A DNA stretch of 64,000 bases, taken from the NCBI RefSeq assembly GCF_009906955.1, contig NZ_CP047656.1, forward strand, positions 3,471,001 to 3,535,000, in the 5' to 3' direction. Under the pieces are notes generated by a model, which saw only the letters and a list, made by a program, of their open reading frames with translations, did no database searches and had not been told where the DNA came from. The position numbers and the translations under genes were made by a program. Source of the DNA: Paraglaciecola mesophila. Lineage in GTDB: Bacteria > Pseudomonadota > Gammaproteobacteria > Enterobacterales > Alteromonadaceae. Below, in pieces: positions 45,689-53,876 of the stretch. How positions within the stretch are numbered: the stretch's first letter is position 1; each line of letters starts with the position of its first letter.

Positions 45689-46336
45689 TCAGTTGCGGCC
45701 AACTAGTTCATCTATCGCGATATAGCTGCCCAATGAAAAAAGCAGCCCGCCGCTTAATCGATTTTGCCAAACTTCAAATGCTGTATGACGGTTAAGCCAT
45801 AATCCTAATTTACCCGCAAGCATTGCCACACACAGATCACACACAAGGGCGATGAGTGCGTAAATACCACCCAAAATCATAAACTGTAGGATCACGGACC
45901 CCCCATCTTGCTCAATAAATTGTGGTAAAAAAGCGATAAAAAACAATGCTGATTTAGGATTTGTTAGCTCAACTAATATACTTTGCATAAAAATACGCGG
46001 AATCGACATGACTGTCACTCTAGGCTTGCCTTCTTCGCTGGAATTGTGACGAAATAAATATAACCAGCCTAGGTAAAGCAGATATGCCGCACCGGCTAGC
46101 TTTAACAGCATAAAAGCCAAAGGAAAGTAAATAAAGATGGCGGCTAAGCCGAACGCTGTAGCCAGCACGTAAACTAAAGAGCCTACCGCCATTCCGCCTG
46201 CGGCGGCGATCCCTGCTTTGTGCCCTTGGCTAATGCTTCTCGCCATGATGTACAAATTAGAAGGACCGGGAGATAAGCTGAGTAGCAAAGCAGCAAGCGA
46301 AAAAGACAGCAATATATCCATGGAGGGCACACTCAT
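45689..46336 (-). CDS. LysE/RhtB-family amino-acid exporter
   Basis: Six-helix exporter of 215 residues. The N-terminal LSPGPSNLYIMARSISQGHKAG and the NPKSALFFIAFLPQFI motif are typical of the LysE/RhtB family (homoserine, threonine, leucine export). AAGGA abuts the ATG at 46336 with unusually short spacing; an ATG five codons downstream is the alternative. Substrate unknown. Confidence 0.9.
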   Translation of the reverse strand: MSVPSMDILLSFSLAALLLSLSPGPSNLYIMARSISQGHKAGIAAAGGMAVGSLVYVLATAFGLAAIFIYFPLAFMLLKLAGAAYLLYLGWLYLFRHNSSEEGKPRVTVMSIPRIFMQSILVELTNPKSALFFIAFLPQFIEQDGGSVILQFMILGGIYALIALVCDLCVAMLAGKLGLWLNRHTAFEVWQNRLSGGLLFSLGSYIAIDELVGRN

Positions 46337-46368
46337 TTCCTTACAGTAATATTGAGCTTGATATAACG

Positions 46369-46393
46369 CAAAAAAGCCGCCATCTGGCGGCTT
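46369..46393 (-). terminator. Rho-independent terminator after the SH3 protein gene
   Basis: AAGCCGCC / GGCGGCTT with loop ATCT; on the minus strand a T-run follows. It lies 18 bp past the stop. Confidence 0.92.
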
Positions 46394-46411
46394 CAGTCGA
46401 TAGGGGAAACC

Positions 46412-47011
46412 TTACATCCAGGTGTCACTTTTACGACGTTTTTTCGGTAGATAAGCGATGATCACCCCTAAGATCAAACTGATGAGGGCAACGATACCAC
46501 CGCGCGTAAACCACTGCATTTTCGCTGTTTGATCGGCAGCATCCAGTTTCTGACTGAAATCTGCATTTTGCTCTTCTAATGTTTTGAGTTGCTTAGTCAA
46601 GGTGTTGTTTTGGGCCTGTAACTCAGAAAATTGTTGGCGTAAATTGTCGTTTTCGCCTTGTTGCGCATTGTTACTGCGAGTGGCATCAGCAAGCTGCTGT
46701 TGCAAGCCAGGTACTAACTCTCGTAAGCTTTTTTCCGGACTGACAAATTCACCATCTACCCAGCCAGTGCGATCTTTATCGTCTATGATTTCAACATAGT
46801 TACTGTCACTGTCAGTTTGCAAAACTTTGACTTCTGTTCCTGCCACCACTGAGCCAAGAATACGGTAGTTTCTGCCAGGCCCTGAATGCAAGAAGGTGAA
46901 TAAATCATCTGAAATATACTGAGTTTCCCCCTGAGATTGTTGGGCATTTGCCTGTGAAAGAGGCGACAAAATTAAGGCGCAGGTAATACTGATTAAAAAT
47001 CGCTTTAGCAT
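46412..47011 (-). CDS. ygiM: TIGR04211 SH3-domain protein (YgiM-like)
   Basis: Protein of 199 residues: signal peptide (about 1-23, ending ANA), bacterial SH3 domain (about 30-95, YISDDLFTFLHSGPGRNYRI), coiled coil (about 100-165, rich in Gln/Asn/Leu), then a membrane helix (about 170-190) and a basic tail (KKRRK). It is thus anchored at its C-terminus with the SH3 domain in the periplasm. Divergent from the CYTH protein gene, the same order as ygiM and ygiF in other gammaproteobacteria. Function unknown, envelope-linked. Confidence 0.9.
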   Translation of the reverse strand: MLKRFLISITCALILSPLSQANAQQSQGETQYISDDLFTFLHSGPGRNYRILGSVVAGTEVKVLQTDSDSNYVEIIDDKDRTGWVDGEFVSPEKSLRELVPGLQQQLADATRSNNAQQGENDNLRQQFSELQAQNNTLTKQLKTLEEQNADFSQKLDAADQTAKMQWFTRGGIVALISLILGVIIAYLPKKRRKSDTWM

Positions 47012-47157
47012 AATAAATAGTTAGTCTCTGAATGTCTGGCTCGATCTTATGGCCTTGCTATATGAAAGGCAAGAGGCGAACCGGATTAGTCTATTACCTA
47101 GACCTTTGCGTTGTGCTGCACAAAGGGGAAAGGTAAGGTACTTTTTTAAAAAATTAA

Positions 47158-48630
47158 ATGACAGTCACTATGGACATAGAAATTGAATTAAAGTTGCTTG
47201 CAACACCCAGCGCACAACAAGATATTTTAACTTGGTTAAAGCAAACCACTTTAAATTACAGGGTTTTTGCGGGGAAGCAACTACGAAATGACTACTTTGA
47301 GACACCACAGCGTACATTGCGCAAACACGATATTGGTCTGCGGATTAGAGGGCATAATGGTGAGTTTGAACAAACCGTAAAAACAAAAGGTCGTGTCATT
47401 GCGGGTATGCATCAGCGGCCAGAATATAACGTGCCGCTACCAACGCCAGATTTAAAATTAGACCTTTTTGAGCGTGAAATATGGCCGCAGAGTATTAATG
47501 TTACTGAGCTTGAAAGTCAGTTGTACACGATGTTTTCAACGGATTTTTTGCGCCATACCTACCTGATAACATGGGATAACACTACTCAGATAGAATTGGT
47601 TTTTGACATAGGTAAGATTACTGCAAATGGCAGACACGTTGATATTTGTGAAATCGAACTAGAGCTAAAAAGTGGTGAGCCGCGTCAACTTTTCGAGCTG
47701 GCTATGCAACTTGTTAATATCACTCCTTTGCGTTTCGGCTTGCGGTCCAAAGCGGCGAGAGGTTATCAATTGGCGGATAATCGCACTGATGAGCATTATG
47801 AACCCCCAGCGCACTTTACTGTTTTGCCTGATAAACCTGTGATTGAAAATGCCGTTTTCGCACTAGAGCAAGCATTATCAGTATGGCAACAAGGGGAGGC
47901 TGCGTTTTATCAAAGCCAGAACATAGATGACTGGCGTACTATGCGAGCAGGTATCTCTTTGGTACAAGAGATAATTGCTCTTTTTCAAACGTCATTTGCT
48001 TCATGCGCATCGAATGAGGCGGGCGAAGCTTCTAGAGCACCAAATGTGTTAGCGCTTCAGAAGAAACTAAACACCTTGCTCATGCACTATCAACAAACAG
48101 ACAGCCTATTAGCTGCGCAGTATATGCAGGCTCATCATTTCCTTGAACAAAATGATGTGCCCCACCATGCAATTGTGAACCTTCAATTAAAAGAGTTCAT
48201 AGAAAACCGTAACCTACTGACTATGCTCAATGATGTAGTCGCAAACTCTGAAAATATGCGCGTTCAGTTGTCGATAGGCGCTTTTTGTATGGATGTGGCG
48301 AAAAAGCAAGGGGAACGAACGGGACAAATGGCTACGCATGACAGCAAGCAGCCAACGCCTAGGGAGTTACAGCAATTTATATCTGATATGCATCTGAGCA
48401 ATGAAGGAAATGCATCGCCCCCGCGTAATAGAATTGCTGCATGCAAGGTCCTATGGGGGGAGGTAAATTTGGCTGGGGCGTTAAATAATGACATTAACCC
48501 TTGGTCTGTACTTCGTCGTGAGGACAAAATAACGATGCGTAATGCGTTGAAAAATCTACTTGAAGAGCAAGTATTGACGTTAGAGGTAAATATTGAAAAA
48601 GCGCTGCTGGCATGGTGCGCTAATAATTAA
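47158..48630 (+). CDS. ygiF: CYTH-domain inorganic triphosphatase (YgiF-like)
   Basis: Protein of 490 residues. The CYTH domain (about 5-205) opens with the ExExK motif IEIELKL and has GLRIRGHNGEFEQTVKTKGR and ICEIELELKSGE. The C-terminal half (about 225-488) is helical and a diverged CHAD domain (SVWQQGEAAFYQ, WRTMRAGISL). E. coli YgiF is an inorganic triphosphatase. A second in-frame ATG at 47170 aligns better with the family start (MDIEIELK); the difference is four residues and no clear ribosome binding site decides it. Confidence 0.9.
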   Translation: MTVTMDIEIELKLLATPSAQQDILTWLKQTTLNYRVFAGKQLRNDYFETPQRTLRKHDIGLRIRGHNGEFEQTVKTKGRVIAGMHQRPEYNVPLPTPDLKLDLFEREIWPQSINVTELESQLYTMFSTDFLRHTYLITWDNTTQIELVFDIGKITANGRHVDICEIELELKSGEPRQLFELAMQLVNITPLRFGLRSKAARGYQLADNRTDEHYEPPAHFTVLPDKPVIENAVFALEQALSVWQQGEAAFYQSQNIDDWRTMRAGISLVQEIIALFQTSFASCASNEAGEASRAPNVLALQKKLNTLLMHYQQTDSLLAAQYMQAHHFLEQNDVPHHAIVNLQLKEFIENRNLLTMLNDVVANSENMRVQLSIGAFCMDVAKKQGERTGQMATHDSKQPTPRELQQFISDMHLSNEGNASPPRNRIAACKVLWGEVNLAGALNNDINPWSVLRREDKITMRNALKNLLEEQVLTLEVNIEKALLAWCANN

Positions 48631-48652
48631 TCGATTTAAGTAATCGATTTTT
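48629..48652 (+). terminator. Weak hairpin terminator after the CYTH gene
   Basis: Two copies of the self-complementary AATCGATT (48629-48636, 48642-48649) separated by TAAGT and followed by three T. It overlaps the stop codon. Confidence 0.45.
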
Positions 48653-48790
48653 AGAACTTTAACCTTTTAAGTTAACTGGCATGCTAACGTCTATACCCAG
48701 ATTATCTGCGATTAAATGAAAACGGTGATATCAATCTAGGTCACTAGTGCGCTAGGCAACTAGTACGTCCAATAGCAATGTGGAGATAAA

Positions 48791-50431
48791 ATGAAAGCGT
48801 CAGATTTATTTGTTAAAGCCCTCGAGGCAGAAGGTGTTGAATATATTTTTGGTATTCCTGGTGAAGAAAACCTAGATCTACTGGAATCTTTGCGCGACTC
48901 AGACATTAAATTAATTTTGACTCGTCATGAGCAAGGTGCGGGTTTTATGGCGGCTACGTATGGTCGATTAACGGGTAAAGTGGGCGTGTGTTTGTCTACC
49001 TTAGGCCCAGGCGCTACTAACTTAGTAACACCCGGTGCATACGCACAGTTAGGCGCCATGCCCATGTTGATGATAACAGGGCAAAAGCCGGTTAAAACAA
49101 GTAAGCAAGGGCGCTTTCAGGTGATTGATGTTGTCGACATGATGCGCTCAATTACCAAATACACCACGCAAGTCGTCAGTGGTGATCGCATTCCATCTGT
49201 GGTGCGCGAAGCATTTCGTCTTGCTCATGAAGAGCGCCCCGGAGCCACGCATATTGAGCTGCCTGAAGATATTGCCGCCGAGGCTACTCAAGCCCAATTG
49301 CTTAAACCGAGCATTTCACGTCGCCCTATTGCGGAATACAAAGCGATTAATAAGGCCATTGAGATGATCGAAGCCGCGCGCTCGCCACTGTTGTTAATAG
49401 GTGCAGGGGCAAACCGGAAACTCACGTCAAAAATGCTCAAAGAATTCGTTGAAAAAACCGGTATTCCTTATGTCACCACGCAGATGGGGAAAGGCGTATT
49501 AGATGAGTCCCATGAGTTATTTATGGGGAACACAGCGCTGTCTTCTGGTGACTTTGTACACCGTGTTATCGATAGCTCAGACTTGATTATTAACGTGGGT
49601 CATGACGTGGTAGAAAAGCCACCGTTTTTCATGAAACACGGTGGACGCGAAGTTATCCATATCAATTTTGAGCCTGCAGCGGTTGACCCTGTTTATTTCC
49701 CACAATTAGAAGTGGTGGGTGATATTGCCAATAGTATTTGGCAAATTAAAGAGCAAATTCAACAACAAAGTGACTGGGAGTTTGGCTTCTTTAAAAAGGT
49801 CCACCAAGCCTACCTTGATCACAAAGCAGAAAGTGAAAATGATGACCGCTTCCCAGTTTTACCTGAACGGTTTGTCAAAGATATTCGCGAGGCCATGCCA
49901 CGTGACGGGATTGTCACGCTAGATAACGGCGTTTATAAAATTTGGTTCGCACGCAATTACCCCGCCGCTTTGACTAATACGTTGCTGCTAGACAACGCGT
50001 TAGCAACCATGGGCGCAGGCTTGCCATCAGCTATGGCGGCGAAAATGGTTCATCCTGACAAGCCAGTACTCACAGTATGCGGTGATGGCGGCTTTATGAT
50101 GAACAGTCAAGAGTTAGAAACGGCCGTGCGGTTGAATTTACACATAGTCGTCATCATCCTAAGAGATGATGCTTATGGCATGATCAAGTGGAAGCAGGCC
50201 AACATGCAGTTTGCTAACTACGGTTTGGATTATGGCAACCCTGACTTTGTAAAATACGCAGAAAGCTACGGTGCAAAAGGTTGGAGAGTAGAAGCGGCAG
50301 AAGAGATTTTGCCACTGGTGAAATCTTGTTTGTCCGAACCTGGCGTTCATGTCATTGATGTGCCAGTTGATTATAGCCTTAATGATCAAACGTTGAACGA
50401 AACACTTCGTGAACGCAGTCAACAGTTATAA
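48791..50431 (+). CDS. Acetolactate-synthase-like ThDP enzyme
   Basis: Thiamine-diphosphate enzyme of 546 residues, closest in pattern to catabolic acetolactate synthase (AlsS) large subunits. The N-terminal domain has FGIPGEENLDLLESL and the cofactor-activating Glu in TRHEQGAGFMA. The C-terminal domain has the ThDP/Mg motif GDGGFMMNSQELETA ending with RDDAYGMIKW. It has no ilvN/ilvM partner and is instead followed, with AAGGAGG in the 10-bp gap, by an aldehyde dehydrogenase. Its product may therefore be an aldehyde or 2-hydroxyketone rather than a branched-chain precursor. GGAGA precedes the ATG. Confidence 0.85.
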   Translation: MKASDLFVKALEAEGVEYIFGIPGEENLDLLESLRDSDIKLILTRHEQGAGFMAATYGRLTGKVGVCLSTLGPGATNLVTPGAYAQLGAMPMLMITGQKPVKTSKQGRFQVIDVVDMMRSITKYTTQVVSGDRIPSVVREAFRLAHEERPGATHIELPEDIAAEATQAQLLKPSISRRPIAEYKAINKAIEMIEAARSPLLLIGAGANRKLTSKMLKEFVEKTGIPYVTTQMGKGVLDESHELFMGNTALSSGDFVHRVIDSSDLIINVGHDVVEKPPFFMKHGGREVIHINFEPAAVDPVYFPQLEVVGDIANSIWQIKEQIQQQSDWEFGFFKKVHQAYLDHKAESENDDRFPVLPERFVKDIREAMPRDGIVTLDNGVYKIWFARNYPAALTNTLLLDNALATMGAGLPSAMAAKMVHPDKPVLTVCGDGGFMMNSQELETAVRLNLHIVVIILRDDAYGMIKWKQANMQFANYGLDYGNPDFVKYAESYGAKGWRVEAAEEILPLVKSCLSEPGVHVIDVPVDYSLNDQTLNETLRERSQQL

Positions 50432-50441
50432 GGAGGACAGT

Positions 50442-51872
50442 ATGTTAGCTAAAGAATATCCCTATTACCTTGCCAGCAAAGCAGTGTATGCCAATCGTGA
50501 TTTAGAAATCACCAACAAATACACGGGAGAGGTGGCAACCTATGCAGCGTTAGCAGACGCCGAGGTGATTGACCAAGCGATTGATGCCGCTGAAAAAGCA
50601 CAACCTCTGCTGAACAAAATGGCTCCTTATGAGCGCCAGGCAATTTTGAATCATTGCGTGAAGCGCTTTGAAGAACGGTTTGATGAACTTGCCCATGCCT
50701 TATGCATAGAAGCCGGTAAGCCGATTAAAGACGCACGAGGCGAAGTCACTCGGCTAATTGATACCTTCAGAATCGCCGCAGAAGAGTCGGTGCGTATGAA
50801 AGGCGAAGTGCTCAATTTAGAAATTACGCCTAGAGCTAAAGGTTACCAAGGCCAATATAAACACGTTCCGATTGGTCCATGTTCGTTTATTTCTCCGTTT
50901 AATTTCCCCTTGAACTTGGCAGCCCATAAAATTGCTCCTGCGCTTGCCGTCGGTTGCGCGTTTGTGATGAAACCGGCTAGTCGTACGCCACTTGGCGCGA
51001 TCATTATCGGCGAAATATTAGCTGAAACCGATTTACCAGAAGGCGCGTTTTCTATCTTGCCTTGTAGTCGTGATGGTGCTGATTTATTTACTACTGACGA
51101 ACGCTTCAAATTACTTAGCTTCACAGGCTCTCCCCAAGTGGGATGGGATTTGAAAGCCAAAGCCGGTAAGAAACCAGTCATACTAGAATTAGGCGGTAAT
51201 GCTGCCTGTGTCGTAGACGAAGATACTGACCTTGATGATGCTATCGAACGTATTATATTTGGTGCGTATTATCAATCAGGCCAAAGTTGTATCAGTGTTC
51301 AGCGCATTTTGGTTCACGAAAAACTGTATAGCGAATTCAAACAGCGTTACACAGAAAAAGTGGCCAATTTGGTGCACGGTGATCCTCTTGATGAAGATAC
51401 CTTTATTGGTCCAATGATCTCTGAATCGGAGGCCAAGCGCTTAGATGATTGGATCCAAGAAGCGGTCAAAGGCGGGGCGACCTTGTTGGCAGGCGGCAAA
51501 CGTGATGGCGCTATGTTACAAGCGACTTTGCTCGAAGGTGTTGCCCATGATGCAACCGTGAACGCAGAAGAGGCCTTTGGTCCGGTATCTATCATCAGTT
51601 CGTTCAGTGATTTTGATGAAGCATTGAAAGAAGTGAACAACAGCCAATTTGGTTTGCAGGCTGGGATTTTCACTCGCGATATCTATAAAGCCCATAAAGC
51701 ATGGGATGAATTAGATGTCGGCGGTGTGGTCATTGGCGATGTGCCGAGCTGGCGTGTAGATAACATGCCATACGGCGGTGTGAAAGAATCTGGCTTAGGC
51801 CGCGAGGGCATCACTTACGCCATGGATGACATGACTGAAATACGCTTAATGGTGCTAAGAACACCGCAATAA
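50442..51872 (+). CDS. NAD(P)-dependent aldehyde dehydrogenase
   Basis: Aldehyde dehydrogenase of 476 residues. PFNFPLNLAAHKIAPALAVG, SFTGSPQVGWDLK, the general-base Glu in LELGGNAA and the catalytic Cys in QSGQSCISVQRI are present; EEAFGPVSII is the C-terminal marker. The start at 50442 has an ideal AAGGAGG; the longer frame to 50409 overlaps the upstream gene. Tight coupling to the ThDP enzyme suggests it oxidises that enzyme's aldehyde product, or a shared substrate. The class (GAPN/lactaldehyde/succinic-semialdehyde-like) cannot be set from sequence alone. Confidence 0.9.
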   Translation: MLAKEYPYYLASKAVYANRDLEITNKYTGEVATYAALADAEVIDQAIDAAEKAQPLLNKMAPYERQAILNHCVKRFEERFDELAHALCIEAGKPIKDARGEVTRLIDTFRIAAEESVRMKGEVLNLEITPRAKGYQGQYKHVPIGPCSFISPFNFPLNLAAHKIAPALAVGCAFVMKPASRTPLGAIIIGEILAETDLPEGAFSILPCSRDGADLFTTDERFKLLSFTGSPQVGWDLKAKAGKKPVILELGGNAACVVDEDTDLDDAIERIIFGAYYQSGQSCISVQRILVHEKLYSEFKQRYTEKVANLVHGDPLDEDTFIGPMISESEAKRLDDWIQEAVKGGATLLAGGKRDGAMLQATLLEGVAHDATVNAEEAFGPVSIISSFSDFDEALKEVNNSQFGLQAGIFTRDIYKAHKAWDELDVGGVVIGDVPSWRVDNMPYGGVKESGLGREGITYAMDDMTEIRLMVLRTPQ

Positions 51873-51896
51873 GCTCAGTCCATTGTTATATAGATT

Positions 51897-51919
51897 AAGG
51901 CGTCAATAGACGCCTTTTT
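51897..51919 (+). terminator. Rho-independent terminator after the ALDH gene
   Basis: AAGGCGTC / GACGCCTT with loop AATA, followed by three further T. It lies 24 bp past the stop and before the convergent mutH end. Confidence 0.88.
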
Positions 51920-51950
51920 CGTGTCTGTAGGCCGTTATAGCCCTGAGGTT

Positions 51951-52652
51951 TTATGAGAAATAGTCACTCAATATTTTGCGCGTAAACTCTTTGCGTAAAT
52001 AAAAACCTCGAGGGCGGGTTTGAATAATTTGGCCGTTTTTACCTATGGCATCGGTCAAAGCACTGCCATTGGCAGCTTTTGGGCGAAGTTGCATAAACTC
52101 ACCGTGTCGCGCAGTGACTTTTTCGATATCGCCCATAGCGATCATATCCATTATTTCTTCCCAATCTTGACGCAAGTAAGCTTCTTGCTCACCTCGCAAA
52201 GACCATAAAAACGGTGTGCCAATACAGCGTTCAGCAGGCGGGATGTCGCGCCTTCCGTCAATAGGTACCCACAACACTTTGTTTAATTTGTTGCGCACAC
52301 TGCTAGTGGCCCACTGAATACCGGCTATGTGAGTTAAGTGAGCGTAACAAACATAAGTGGTTTCAAGAGGATTACCGCTTGCATCAATGGGAATGGTTTT
52401 GAGTTCAACGCCTATATTGGCAAAATCTTGCTGCGCTTTTGACCCTGCTTGTGCGCCTAAGGCTAATTCCAGTAATTGTCCGCTCCAGCCTTTTTCACGT
52501 TTAAAATCGTCTGGTACACGTATATTTTCGATTTGCGCTAGCTCGCCAAGTGTTAGCCCCGCCAATAACGAAGCACGCTCTAGCAACTCTTCGACGCTAT
52601 TAGGGGCAGGCTTCATCGTCGTATTTTTTATATTTGATGAATTAGTTACCAT
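51951..52652 (-). CDS. mutH: DNA mismatch repair endonuclease MutH
   Basis: Nicks the unmethylated strand at hemimethylated GATC during MutS/MutL repair. The catalytic D-E-x-K set is in [15 protein letters not shown] (Asp, then Glu and Lys seven and nine residues on), preceded by [13 protein letters not shown]. The start at 52652 has AAAGGA upstream and gives 233 residues, near the E. coli 229; the frame is open to 52706 inside the neighbouring gene. It overlaps the YhhN-like gene end by 11 bp. Presence of MutH implies Dam methylation in this organism. Confidence 0.95.
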   Translation of the reverse strand: MVTNSSNIKNTTMKPAPNSVEELLERASLLAGLTLGELAQIENIRVPDDFKREKGWSGQLLELALGAQAGSKAQQDFANIGVELKTIPIDASGNPLETTYVCYAHLTHIAGIQWATSSVRNKLNKVLWVPIDGRRDIPPAERCIGTPFLWSLRGEQEAYLRQDWEEIMDMIAMGDIEKVTARHGEFMQLRPKAANGSALTDAIGKNGQIIQTRPRGFYLRKEFTRKILSDYFS

Positions 52653-53283
52653 GATTTTCCTTTGCAAGCGCCATGCAGCCTGTGGCGATAAAATATTGCG
52701 CCGCATAATAGCTGCTCATCACGAGGATGCTTTGAAATGGCAAGGGAGTAATAAAAGCATTGATGGCTAATAAACTGTCTGAAGTCACAAATAAAATAGC
52801 GCCAACCCTGAGGGTATATGTTGGTGTTCTCGCTACAAATGCACTGAAAAACATCAAACTGATAACGATAAAATACGCCAACACAGGAGCGAGTAGTGCC
52901 CCCACTGAGGGCACCAACAATAGCAGCATGCTGACGACATAAACAAAAAAGAAGCCAATGGTGAGTGGCGTCAAGCGTGTTACGTCATGCCATTGATATA
53001 AAAAACAGGCGTAAAGCACGTGAGCTAAAGCAAATGCACTAAGACCAAGGATGAAACTGTGCTCGATAGGTAAAGCTAACAGCATGTCGCCGCAGGCGCT
53101 AGATAAAATGGCGCCCAATAGCATCCATTTAGCGGGTAACGAGCGGCGTGTTAAGACAGTGACAGCCAGTAGTAAAATGGGCGACGCCTTTAGTAAAAAG
53201 CCCCACGAATAAGGCGTATACAGGGTTGTTAAGACGTACCCCAGGGCAAGTAGCCCGTAAATTATTGTGATTATTCTATGCAT
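52642..53283 (-). CDS. YhhN/TMEM86-family membrane protein (lysoplasmalogenase-like)
   Basis: Polytopic protein of 213 residues with about seven helices, [19 protein letters not shown] and [15 protein letters not shown] being typical of the YhhN family, whose animal members hydrolyse lysoplasmalogens. The bacterial role is unproven. The start at ATG 53283 is chosen over a TTG at 53310; neither has a good ribosome binding site. It overlaps mutH by 11 bp, so the two are one transcript. Confidence 0.82.
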   Translation of the reverse strand: MHRIITIIYGLLALGYVLTTLYTPYSWGFLLKASPILLLAVTVLTRRSLPAKWMLLGAILSSACGDMLLALPIEHSFILGLSAFALAHVLYACFLYQWHDVTRLTPLTIGFFFVYVVSMLLLLVPSVGALLAPVLAYFIVISLMFFSAFVARTPTYTLRVGAILFVTSDSLLAINAFITPLPFQSILVMSSYYAAQYFIATGCMALAKENHGN

Positions 53284-53342
53284 AGTCAGTAGTTTATGGA
53301 AGAATGCCAATCAATAAAAGAATTGAATTCTCGGGAGTCTAA

Positions 53343-53867
53343 GTGATTGATGCCGAAGGATTCCGCGCCAACGTTGGCATAGTGATTTGTAATAGCTTAG
53401 GTCAGGTCTTTTGGGCCCGCCGCTATGGTCAACATTCTTGGCAGTTTCCGCAAGGCGGAATCGATGAAGGTGAAACTGCTGAACAAACCATGTACCGCGA
53501 ACTTTATGAGGAAGTGGGTCTAAAACCAGAACATGTAAAAATTTTAGCGGTAACCAAAAATTGGTTGCGATACAAACTACCAAAGCGCTTGATCCGTCAG
53601 GGAAGTGCACCTGTTTGTATAGGGCAGAAACAGAAGTGGTTTTTGTTACAGCTAACCTGTAAAGAGCATGATGTTGATCTGCTGCAATCTGGGCATCCTG
53701 AGTTTGATGACTGGCGCTGGGTTAGTTTTTGGTACCCCGTGCGCAATGTGGTGTCATTTAAGCGGGAAGTATATCGCAGAGCAATGAAAGAATTTGCGCC
53801 TACAGCAATGGCATTAAGTGCAAAGCCTGCTCATAGCCAGAAAAACAAACGTAGACGCAAGAATTAG
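53343..53867 (+). CDS. rppH: RNA pyrophosphohydrolase RppH
   Basis: Nudix hydrolase of 174 residues that removes pyrophosphate from the 5' end of mRNA and so triggers RNase E decay. The N-terminus [16 protein letters not shown] and [15 protein letters not shown] with RELYEEVGL (Nudix box) are near-identical to the E. coli enzyme. It starts with GTG at 53343, which aligns with the family start. Followed 9 bp later by ptsP, the conserved order, and divergent from mutH. Confidence 0.96.
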   Translation: MIDAEGFRANVGIVICNSLGQVFWARRYGQHSWQFPQGGIDEGETAEQTMYRELYEEVGLKPEHVKILAVTKNWLRYKLPKRLIRQGSAPVCIGQKQKWFLLQLTCKEHDVDLLQSGHPEFDDWRWVSFWYPVRNVVSFKREVYRRAMKEFAPTAMALSAKPAHSQKNKRRRKN

Positions 53868-53876
53868 AGGGTTAAA

